DNA from: CAZFQD01 sp964520885
GTDB taxonomy: Bacteria > Bacillota > Clostridia > Oscillospirales > SIG519
Reading direction: 5' to 3'
DNA length: 9,408 bases
Assembly: GCA_964520885.1 (NCBI GenBank)
Contig: CAZFQD010000088.1
Coordinates: 1 to 9,408 of the forward strand
Numbering within the stretch: position 1 is the first letter of the stretch; each line of letters opens with the position of its first letter. The position numbers and the translations under genes are program-made. Positions 1 to 5,373 of the stretch are shown here, piece by piece. A model generated the notes under the pieces. It made no database searches and was not told the DNA's origin. It was given only the letters and a program-made list of their open reading frames with translations.

Positions 1-92
1 ATGACAGCCTTACAGATTTTGATTGTGTTGAAAAAATTGTGTGTTTATTTGAAAAATCAGGTATTAGTGCAGGAATTAGGCACGACTTTTAA
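1..92 (+). CDS. 3' end of an unidentified gene, cut by the left edge
   Basis: Reading from base 3 gives 29 codons and a TAA stop at 90-92. The peptide begins DSLTDFDCVEKIV and ends GISAGIRHDF. The composition (amphipathic helix-like stretch, charged and hydrophobic residues alternating, ending in a compact RHDF tail) looks like the C-terminus of a real cytoplasmic protein and not a chance reading. An overlapping frame starting with ATG at base 1 also stays open to about 110 but gives a less protein-like peptide. This is the only gene on the plus strand and it converges on the minus-strand operon. I do not recognise the family from this short tail, and nothing can be said about function. Confidence 0.5.
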   Translation, partial: DSLTDFDCVEKIVCLFEKSGISAGIRHDF

Positions 93-201
93 CAATGGAC
101 AATTGTAAATTAAACCACGAAGGACACTAAGAACACAAAGAGAATTTATATAAAGAAAATGGCTTTTTATCCGAAATTGTTCGCTGTTCATTGTTCATTG
201 T
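92..201. repeat. Intergenic segment bounded by a 12-bp inverted repeat
   Basis: ACAATGGACAAT at 92-103 is matched in inverted orientation at 190-201 (ATTGTTCATTGT, whose reverse complement is ACAATGAACAAT), with one mismatch in 12. The right arm is part of a 7-bp tandem, TGTTCAT twice plus TGT, at 185-201. Between the arms lies a degenerate 9-bp tandem at 117-143 (ACGAAGGAC, ACTAAGAAC, ACAAAGAGA). No reading frame worth calling lies inside. I infer a dispersed non-coding repeat of the kind common in clostridial intergenic DNA; mobility is not shown. Confidence 0.5.
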
Positions 202-205
202 ATTT

Positions 206-234
206 GAGATTGCCACGCTTACGCTCGCAATGAC
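206..234. repeat. Imperfect inverted repeat (GATTGCC...GCAATGAC type)
   Basis: GAGATTGCCACG at the left and CTCGCAATGAC at the right form an imperfect inverted repeat: ATTGC at 209-213 pairs with GCAAT at 227-231 around a 13-base loop. A short T-run (236-239) follows on the plus strand, so it could weakly terminate the rightward gene that stops at 92, but the stem is short. It resembles a repeat I know as frequent between clostridial genes; the copy number in this genome cannot be seen here. Confidence 0.45.
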
Positions 235-270
235 CTTTTAGTAGTTAGAGAATTAAAGAATATGGCTAAT

Positions 271-308
271 CCTCCGTCGCCTTTGGCGCCTCCTTTGAAA
301 AAGGAGGC
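271..308. repeat. CCTCC/GGAGG hairpin repeat with a perfect 9-bp stem
   Basis: GCCTCCTTT (288-296), a GAA loop and AAAGGAGGC (300-308) make a perfect 9-bp hairpin. Just left of it, GTCGCC (276-281) and GGCGCC (285-290) flank a TTT loop with one mismatch, and a further CCTCC lies at 271-275 that could compete for the same GGAGG at 303-307. The unit therefore can form two alternative structures. It sits between two convergent transcription units and could act as a terminator, but neither side has a convincing U-tract (only TT on the plus side), so the terminator role is inferred weakly. Confidence 0.5.
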
Positions 309-316
309 TTAAATAA

Positions 317-344
317 ATTCCTCATTCCTCACTCCTAATTCCTA
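317..344. repeat. 7-bp tandem repeat, four copies
   Basis: Units ATTCCTC (317-323), ATTCCTC (324-330), ACTCCTA (331-337) and ATTCCTA (338-344) follow without gaps and end 5 bp before the stop codon of the membrane-protein gene. A related tandem (ATTTCTC, ATTTCTC, ATTTCTA) occurs at 4872-4892 just after dut, so this is a family with at least two sites in the window. Such short tandems can change copy number by slippage. No function is visible. Confidence 0.6.
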
Positions 345-349
345 ATTAT

Positions 350-2605
350 TTATAGCCCAATTAATGCAGTAATAAAAGTTAGCACTCCCCATAGGGAAGA
401 AAAGCCCATAATTTGTAGTGGAGTCATATCGGAATTACTAATAATCATAAATGCGGCAACTGCTAAGCCAATGAAAATACTTACTGTTCTTAAAATAATT
501 GAAGCTTTAACAGTTCTTTTTAATCTTCTTGACAATCTAAGTGCAATTTCAATCCCAATAAGACCTGTAATAGATACTATTCCAGAGGATGCTCTTTCCT
601 TTGGTTTTAGTATCTCTTTTAATTTTGGTGCAGTTTCACTGCCAAAAACTGATATTTCTAAATTCTTGGTTTTGAATTTCTTTTGTAGTAATTCTTCTGT
701 AATGTTATAGTCATCAGTATAAACCATTAATGCAATTCCTTCGTTTTCAAGTCTATTTACTGCTGAAAAAATTGAATTATTTATTGCATAATTAGCAACA
801 AATAATGCACTTAATGTGCCTTTTTGGGCAAACAATAACACGCTTTTATTTCCTCTTGCAAGAGAAGCCTCATAATCTTGTGAAGGTAATCTAATGCCAC
901 AGGATTTTAAAAATTGTGTGTTGCCAACAAATACTTTTTCACCATCAATTTTGCAGGAAATACCTTTTCCTTCGTGAACAATAACATCATTAACCTCTTT
1001 TAAATGTTCAGTTTTATTATCAAGAACACTTAAAAAAGCTCCAGCTAATGGACCACCTATATAATTGAATATACTTGCTATTTTAACAACTGCATCAGGA
1101 ATTTCAGTATCTGAGAACATTTTCATTCCCGTAATTGTAGTGTTTGAATTAGTAAATATTTGCGTATCCTTGACTGACAAAGCAAATATGTTTGAAAATT
1201 GCTTTGCACTAGTGTAACCATTTAATGCACAACCTTGTTTTCTTGCTTTTGAAGTTTCAATAAAATATGGCAAAATAAATGCAAGTTCTGCCATAAATGA
1301 TGAGCAAACAGCAGTTACGGCCGCAATTTTCATAGGAAGTGTGGAAATACCTTGAAAAATACTAAAAACACTTATTGCAATAATTGCAATAAAAACTATT
1401 GGAACGGTTTTTTTGCTATAATTTTGAGATGGGTTATCTGAAAAAGCTCTTTCTAAAAAGCCTGATAAAAAGTTAGCTTTTACTCCTGCACATCCTTCGT
1501 TTATTTGAATATTTACTCCCTTTGGCAGTTCATTTGGAGCTAACATTGTAAGGGTGTGCTTATTTTCATTTGAAGAAACAATCGCGAAATTTTTTATAGC
1601 TGAAACTATGTGAAGATACTTGCCATAAAGAGTAAGTAAAAATGCAAATGAGGCAATGCCACTATACATAAAAATATTGTTTTGAAAACCAACAATAGAC
1701 AGCATAACTAATACGCTATGTATAATTGATACTAACATAGCTAATGCAGGAAGAGAATCATTTGTGGGTTTAAAGGTAAAAAGGTTTTTTATACCATATG
1801 TAAAAGTTTTAAAGCCACTCGCTATAACTATTAAGCAAAGTGCAGTATTTGTAATGCCAAAAGCAAAGGCATTTTCAGGAGGCTTTAAAAATAAAGGTAG
1901 TTTGTTGTATTGAGCAATGAAATTAATAAATAACAAAACTAAAGCCGAAATACCACAAAAAATCAGTTTAAAAAGTGCTTCTTTTTTTTGTATTTCTAAA
2001 TCATTTTGTATTGAAGCAGTATCGTCAACAGTTTCATATTCATCTATTTCCTCAACAAAAGTTTTTTCTACATTAACAATTGGCTCCTCAGTATCATCTG
2101 ATTCATTAAATAGTTTACCCATAAAGCCACCAAAAGGAGTGGCTACATTTTTTTCTTTTATTTCATCAGTGTTTTCAAAATTTTCAAATTTTACTTGTTC
2201 TGCTTCTTCTTTTTCTTCTATTTTATTAGATGATGCTCTGCCATTTTCATAAAAATCATCAAAATAATCATCTATTTTTTTGTTATAATAATTAGGTTGT
2301 TCTTTTTTGCTAATAACATCATTAACGGTTGTAGACTCTTCATTTGTAATAGACAAAGGTGTTAACTTTTCATTTTCCACAATGGCTTTTATGTGCTTTT
2401 TTAAATCAAATTCTTCCAAAGGCTCTGATTTTGGTTGCTCAACAATAGGCGAGGCTATTTCTTCCTTTTTTTCTTCTTTTTGTTTTTTGCTTCCATATTC
2501 ATTTAATATGTCATCAATAGAAAAATCTAAAGAATTATCTTCTGAGTTTAAAGAGTTTATTTCATTTAGAATATCATCAATTTCAAAAATTTTGTCTTCA
2601 TTCAT
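350..2605 (-). CDS. P-type ATPase-like membrane protein, probably a catalytically dead pseudo-pump
   Basis: A 751-residue protein. Residues 1-205 are hydrophilic, acidic and probably disordered, with two copies of FxIDDILNE (7-15, 28-36). Hydrophobic segments lie near 211-230, 247-265, 284-304, 311-333, 400-420, 425-449, 703-723 and 728-751. This matches a P1B metal ATPase: four helices, a short actuator-like region (about 335-399), two helices, a large cytoplasmic part (450-700), two helices. The stretch after helix 6 (KARKQG, 453-458) aligns with the usual AKxGILIKGG. EGKGI (545-549) and GEKVFVGN (555-562) match the N domain. Key catalytic motifs are degenerate or absent: VKDTQIFT (478-485) stands where DKTGTLT belongs, TDD (630-632) for TGD, and there is no TGES, CPC or GDGxND. 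ATP-driven transport is therefore unlikely; a regulatory or scaffolding role is a guess. The start ATG has GAAAGGGG 7 bp upstream. It lies 45 bp after rlmB, probably in the same operon. The assignment rests on layout and a few motifs; a wholly unrelated membrane protein remains possible. Confidence 0.65.
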   Translation of the reverse strand: MNEDKIFEIDDILNEINSLNSEDNSLDFSIDDILNEYGSKKQKEEKKEEIASPIVEQPKSEPLEEFDLKKHIKAIVENEKLTPLSITNEESTTVNDVISKKEQPNYYNKKIDDYFDDFYENGRASSNKIEEKEEAEQVKFENFENTDEIKEKNVATPFGGFMGKLFNESDDTEEPIVNVEKTFVEEIDEYETVDDTASIQNDLEIQKKEALFKLIFCGISALVLLFINFIAQYNKLPLFLKPPENAFAFGITNTALCLIVIASGFKTFTYGIKNLFTFKPTNDSLPALAMLVSIIHSVLVMLSIVGFQNNIFMYSGIASFAFLLTLYGKYLHIVSAIKNFAIVSSNENKHTLTMLAPNELPKGVNIQINEGCAGVKANFLSGFLERAFSDNPSQNYSKKTVPIVFIAIIAISVFSIFQGISTLPMKIAAVTAVCSSFMAELAFILPYFIETSKARKQGCALNGYTSAKQFSNIFALSVKDTQIFTNSNTTITGMKMFSDTEIPDAVVKIASIFNYIGGPLAGAFLSVLDNKTEHLKEVNDVIVHEGKGISCKIDGEKVFVGNTQFLKSCGIRLPSQDYEASLARGNKSVLLFAQKGTLSALFVANYAINNSIFSAVNRLENEGIALMVYTDDYNITEELLQKKFKTKNLEISVFGSETAPKLKEILKPKERASSGIVSITGLIGIEIALRLSRRLKRTVKASIILRTVSIFIGLAVAAFMIISNSDMTPLQIMGFSSLWGVLTFITALIGL

Positions 2606-2650
2606 TCTAATACCCCTTTCATTTATAAACCTTTTATTTAAACAATCTAT

Positions 2651-3409
2651 TTATATATTTCTTTTTCTCAACACCTCATACATTAATATTGCCGAAGCCA
2701 CAGAGGCATTTAATGAGGATAATTCACCTTTCATAGGTATTTTTAATAAATAATCGCATTTTTCCTTATGTAAACGGCTCATTCCTTGTCCTTCACTGCC
2801 AACTATTAAAGCACAAGGGCAGGAATAATCCGCTTGGTAATATAGCGTATCCCCAGAAATGTCAGCTCCAAAAATCCAAATTCCTTTTACTTTTAATTCA
2901 TCAATTACATTAGTAATATTTGAAACTTTAGCCACTCTAATATGTTCAGCGGCTCCTGCCGATGATTTAAAGACTACTGCAGTCATACCAACACTTCTTC
3001 GCTTGGGTATAATTATTCCATGAACACCGCAGGCATCTGCTGTTCTAATTATTGCTCCTAAATTGTGAGGGTCAGTAATTCCATCTGCAATAATTATAAA
3101 TGGCTTTTCGCCTTTTTCTTTTGCATAATTAATAATGTCCTCAACTTCACAATAATCCTTTTGCGTAACAAAAGCGGCAACTCCTTGGTGTGATGCCATT
3201 TTGCTCATATTGTTTAAGGTTATTCTATCAGTGTCCACCACAACTATTCCTTTTGACTTAGCAATAGCAATTATCTTAATTATTGTGCCTTCTCTTTCAC
3301 CTTTGGCAACTAATATTTTTTCAATTCTATTTCCTTTGAGAGCCTCTAATACAGGATTTCTCCCAACAATTATCCCCTCAAAAGGCTGGTTTTCTACATC
3401 TTTAATCAT
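2651..3409 (-). CDS. rlmB: 23S rRNA (guanosine-2'-O-)-methyltransferase RlmB, TrmH/SpoU family
   Basis: A SPOUT-fold methyltransferase that uses S-adenosylmethionine to 2'-O-methylate a guanosine in 23S rRNA (G2251 in E. coli numbering). Counting from the ATG at 3421 (256 residues), the substrate-binding N domain begins at GIIVGRNPVLEAL (16-28). The three knot motifs are all present: DPHNLGAIIRTADA (117-130), IVGSEGQGMS (206-215) and IPMKGELSSLNASVASAI (228-245). Length is normal for the family. Two starts are possible. The ATG at 3421 directly abuts the AAGG, too close for a ribosome site; the ATG at 3409 (252 residues) has AAGGATGG at a usable distance and is preferred. It follows mreB by 18-30 bp and precedes the P-type ATPase-like gene, suggesting co-transcription. 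The exact target (RlmB versus a related TrmH-family tRNA enzyme) is inferred from the motifs and the N domain. Confidence 0.9.
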   Translation of the reverse strand: MIKDVENQPFEGIIVGRNPVLEALKGNRIEKILVAKGEREGTIIKIIAIAKSKGIVVVDTDRITLNNMSKMASHQGVAAFVTQKDYCEVEDIINYAKEKGEKPFIIIADGITDPHNLGAIIRTADACGVHGIIIPKRRSVGMTAVVFKSSAGAAEHIRVAKVSNITNVIDELKVKGIWIFGADISGDTLYYQADYSCPCALIVGSEGQGMSRLHKEKCDYLLKIPMKGELSSLNASVASAILMYEVLRKRNI

Positions 3410-3439
3410 GCTAAGTTCCATCCTTAAATTGTAAATTAT

Positions 3440-4438
3440 TTACCGTCTAATCACTTTATTAAAAATTACATTATCAAACATTTTTCCTGTTCCTAAGGCT
3501 ACACAATCAAGTGGATTTTCTGCTATTATTGTTTTTATTCCAGTGTTTTGTTCAATTAGTTTATCAATACCTCTTAGTAATGCACCACCACCACTAATAG
3601 TAATTCCTCGTTCCATAATATCTGAAGATAATTCTGGAGGGGTAATTTCAAGAATGTTTTTAATGCCCTCTATTATAAAAGATAAAGGTTCTAACAAGGC
3701 TTGTCTAACATTTTTTGCAGTAAGTTTAATATTTGAGGGAAGACCAGTTAATATATCTCTGCCTCTAACGCTCATAAATGCGTTTTCATTAATTGGGTAA
3801 GCGTAACCAATAGTGAATATTATTTTTTCTGCTGTTCTCTCTCCTATTAATACATTATACGACTTTTTTATAAAAGTCGCAATAGTTTCTTGGAACTTAT
3901 CTCCGGCAACTCTAATTGATTTTGAACATACAATGTTACCTAAGGATAAAACAGCAATTTCAGTGCTTCCTCCACCAATATCAACAATCATAGAGCCACA
4001 AGGTTTGAAAACAGGCAAACCAGCACCAATAGCCGCTGCTAAAGGTTCTTCAAGTAAATATGCGGCTTTTGCACCACACTGAATAACTGCTTCTTCAACT
4101 GCTCTTTTTTCAACAGCAGTAATTTCACTTGGCACGCAAATTACAACCCTTGTTCTATTTAATGGATTAGAACCAACAACCTTTTTTACAAAAAAATTAA
4201 GCATTTCGCTAGTAGCATAGTAATCTGCAATAACTCCTTCTTTAAGAGGCCTTTTTGCAATTATATTTACAGGAGTTCTACCAATCATTTCTCTTGCATC
4301 ATTGCCAACTCTAATAATCTTGCCATTTCTAATATCTAAGGCGACTACAGAAGGTTCTCTTAATACTATTCCCTTATCCCTTTTATAAACTAAGGTGTTT
4401 GCCGTTCCTAAGTCAATTCCCAAATCATTATTAAGCAT
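3440..4438 (-). CDS. mreB: MreB/Mbl-type rod-shape actin homologue
   Basis: A bacterial actin that assembles on the inner face of the membrane and directs side-wall peptidoglycan synthesis. In the 332-residue form the nucleotide-binding signatures are: phosphate 1, NNDLGIDLGTAN, at the N-terminus; LEEPLAAAIGAGLP near 129-142; phosphate 2, IVDIGGGSTEI (151-161), with GGS where most MreB have GGT; and the adenosine motif ISGGGALLRGID (281-292). Length and order are normal. The N-terminal NDLGIDLGTANTLVY is closer to MreB than to Mbl, but the paralogues cannot be separated firmly here. The start ATG at 4438 is chosen because GGAGAAG lies 8 bp upstream; an in-frame GTG at 4447 overlaps that site and is rejected. 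mreC and mreD do not follow; rlmB does, after 18-30 bp. The AT-rich gap upstream probably carries its own promoter. Confidence 0.93.
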   Translation of the reverse strand: MLNNDLGIDLGTANTLVYKRDKGIVLREPSVVALDIRNGKIIRVGNDAREMIGRTPVNIIAKRPLKEGVIADYYATSEMLNFFVKKVVGSNPLNRTRVVICVPSEITAVEKRAVEEAVIQCGAKAAYLLEEPLAAAIGAGLPVFKPCGSMIVDIGGGSTEIAVLSLGNIVCSKSIRVAGDKFQETIATFIKKSYNVLIGERTAEKIIFTIGYAYPINENAFMSVRGRDILTGLPSNIKLTAKNVRQALLEPLSFIIEGIKNILEITPPELSSDIMERGITISGGGALLRGIDKLIEQNTGIKTIIAENPLDCVALGTGKMFDNVIFNKVIRR

Positions 4439-4446
4439 AAATATCA

Positions 4447-4453
4447 CTTCTCC
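4447..4453 (-). promoter_or_regulatory. Ribosome binding site that fixes the mreB start
   Basis: GGAGAAG read on the minus strand, 8 bp before the ATG at 4438. Its last base is the first base of the alternative GTG codon at 4447-4445, so the GTG cannot use it. This decides the start in favour of the ATG. Confidence 0.7.
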
Positions 4454-4551
4454 AAAAAAATATGTACATTTATGCTCCCATTCATTAATAGATGTCTTTA
4501 ATTATTTCATTTAATTATTTACCTTTATAATTATTTTTAATCAATTCAATT
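4454..4551 (-). promoter_or_regulatory. AT-rich leader of mreB with an 11-bp direct repeat; candidate promoter region
   Basis: This is the longest gap among the minus-strand genes. Two copies of AAATAATTAAA (minus-strand sense) lie at 4510-4520 and 4497-4507, 13 bp apart in register. Weak sigma-A-like pairs can be drawn, for example AAGACA followed 18 bp later by CATAAA near the 3' end of the gap, or TTGATT with TAAATA at 17 bp further upstream; neither is strong. No hairpin with a U-tract was found, so no terminator for the upstream unit can be named. The promoter is inferred from the gap and composition and not from a clear consensus. Confidence 0.3.
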
Positions 4552-4669
4552 TTAACTGATATAGTATTTATCGTTTTCCCATTTTAGCGGGTTATTTTGT
4601 ATGTATTCATAGATTTCTTTGTAATCATTTTCAGTTCTTATTATGTGGTAGTAAAAAGATTTTTGCCAT

Positions 4670-4696
4670 TGTAGGGAACGCATTGTATGCGTTCCG
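4670..4696. repeat. 27-bp palindromic element, left copy
   Basis: The core is GGAACGCAT (4675-4683), a TGT loop and ATGCGTTCC (4687-4695), a perfect 9-bp stem. It is preceded by TGTAGG (4670-4675) and followed by G. It is the reverse complement, with one mismatch in the loop (26 of 27), of the copy at 4786-4812. Its G+C content is well above its surroundings. It reads in frame inside the transposase remnant. It resembles REP-type palindromes that RAYT proteins act on in other bacteria; this link is inferred. Confidence 0.75.
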
Positions 4697-4785
4697 TTAT
4701 TATTGATTGCACTACATTGTTTTGAAACTGATGCCTTAAATTGCTGAACTATTTTTGAAATTTCCATTTTGGTTCGGTTTTCATT

Positions 4786-4812
4786 CGGAACGCATTCAAT
4801 GCGTTCCCTACA
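4786..4812. repeat. 27-bp palindromic element, right copy (inverted)
   Basis: The stem is GGAACGCAT (4787-4795), loop TCA, ATGCGTTCC (4799-4807), with CCTACA completing the element to 4812. It matches the left copy in opposite orientation, so the two TGTAGG ends point outward and 89 bp lie between the elements. Paired, inverted palindromes are the arrangement known as a BIME in REP systems. Both copies are within the transposase reading frame and, being 27 bp, do not shift it. Confidence 0.75.
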
Positions 4813-4871
4813 AATTTCCAACAACAAATGAATATGATTTGGCATTACAACATAATTATCTATATTAATTA

Positions 4872-4892
4872 ATTTCTCATTTCTCATTTCTA
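4872..4892. repeat. 7-bp tandem repeat at the 5' edge of the transposase remnant
   Basis: ATTTCTC (4872-4878), ATTTCTC (4879-4885) and ATTTCTA (4886-4892), followed by a degenerate ATTGTTT that reaches the dut stop codon. On the minus strand the units read GAGAAAT and supply the only available start codon of the transposase remnant. The unit differs by one base from ATTCCTC in the tandem at 317-344. The truncation point of the transposase coincides with this tandem, which suggests recombination or slippage there. Confidence 0.6.
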
Positions 4893-4899
4893 ATTGTTT

Positions 4900-5358
4900 C
4901 TATTTTCCCGTTGAGCCAAAGCCACCTATTCCTCTATCACTTTCATTCAAATTCTCAACCTCTAAAAATTCAAAATTAATAACAGGCATTAATACTATTT
5001 GAGCAATTCTATCAAAAGGATTAATTATGTATGGTTTATCAGAGTTGTTGCATAGCCCTATAATTATTTCCCCTCTATAATCACTGTCAATTACCCCAAC
5101 ACTATTAGAAAGTGTAATTCCATTTTTAGTTCCCAAACCACTTCTTGCAAAAATAAGTGCCACAAAATTTGAATTTGGAATTTCAATAGATATCCCTGTT
5201 TGAATTTTTACTAATTGTTGTGGCATTATCGTAATGGGCATTTCACAAAAAGCACACAAATCAAACCCAGCCGAGCCTTCGGTTGCTTTTTTTGGCATTG
5301 GTGGTTTTTGCCCTTTTGAATTTATATGTAATTTTATTTTTACTTTCTCGTTATGCAA
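4900..5358 (-). CDS. dut: Deoxyuridine 5'-triphosphate nucleotidohydrolase (dUTPase)
   Basis: Hydrolyses dUTP to dUMP and pyrophosphate, which keeps uracil out of DNA and feeds thymidylate synthesis; the family works as a homotrimer. All five motifs are in order in 152 residues: AGFDL (30-34), ARSGLGTKNGI (71-81), GVIDSDYRGEI (88-98), FDRIAQIVLMP (115-125) and RGIGGFGSTG (142-151). The last has isoleucine where many family members have a polar residue but keeps the glycine-rich P-loop-like end. Length is normal. The start is a TTG at 5358 with AAAGGAAG 7 bp upstream; the ATG nearer that site is followed directly by TAA. The gene begins 15 bp after nadB ends, so it is probably co-transcribed with nadAB although it belongs to a different pathway. 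Confidence 0.95.
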   Translation of the reverse strand: MHNEKVKIKLHINSKGQKPPMPKKATEGSAGFDLCAFCEMPITIMPQQLVKIQTGISIEIPNSNFVALIFARSGLGTKNGITLSNSVGVIDSDYRGEIIIGLCNNSDKPYIINPFDRIAQIVLMPVINFEFLEVENLNESDRGIGGFGSTGK

Positions 5359-5365
5359 ATTACAT

Positions 5366-5373
5366 CTTCCTTT
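5366..5373 (-). promoter_or_regulatory. Ribosome binding site that selects a TTG start for dut
   Basis: AAAGGAAG on the minus strand, immediately after the nadB TAG stop. The next triplets are ATG TAA (5365-5360), a dead minimal frame, then the TTG of dut 7 bp from the site. The spacing and conserved protein N-terminus support TTG initiation. Confidence 0.65.

Larger units (their letters stand above)
4552..4887 (-). pseudogene. Truncated REP-associated (Y1/HUH) transposase, RAYT-like
   Basis: A 111-residue frame with the family signature YVVMPNHIHLLLEI (about 12-25), which holds the HUH-type HIH metal-binding motif. The conserved C-terminal part also remains: SKIVQQFKASVSK, WQKSFYYHIIR and IYEYIQNNPLKW. 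Proteins of this family normally have an extra 50 or more N-terminal residues with the first strands of the fold; here they are missing. The first codons (MRNEKL) are simply the translation of a 7-bp tandem repeat (4872-4892), and no good ribosome site precedes the ATG. Two 27-bp palindromic elements are embedded in frame, coding for CRERIECVP and GTHTMRSLQ at positions that are variable loops in relatives. I infer a decayed, 5'-truncated copy that kept an open frame. It lies 12 bp after dut, so it may be transcribed passively. The catalytic tyrosine cannot be assigned with confidence. Confidence 0.7.

Noticed and set aside
288..308. Hairpin as a firm rho-independent terminator
   Set aside because: The stem is good but there is no run of U after it on either strand.
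1917..2252. Plus-strand open frame across the membrane-protein gene
   Set aside because: It is the antisense of the acidic tail (serine/phenylalanine-rich low-complexity peptide) with no ribosome site or recognisable domain. The same holds for the other plus-strand frames over nadA, mreB, rlmB, the kinase and the membrane protein.
350..2605. Active cadmium/copper-exporting ATPase
   Set aside because: The overall layout fits, but the DKTGT, CPC, TGES and GDGxND motifs required for catalysis and metal passage are absent.
4670..4812. CRISPR repeats
   Set aside because: Only two copies, inverted instead of direct, and within a coding frame with no cas genes nearby.
4552..4887. Functional transposase or complete IS200/IS605 element
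   Set aside because: The N-terminal part of the Y1 domain is missing, no element ends or tnpB partner are visible, and no ribosome site precedes the frame.
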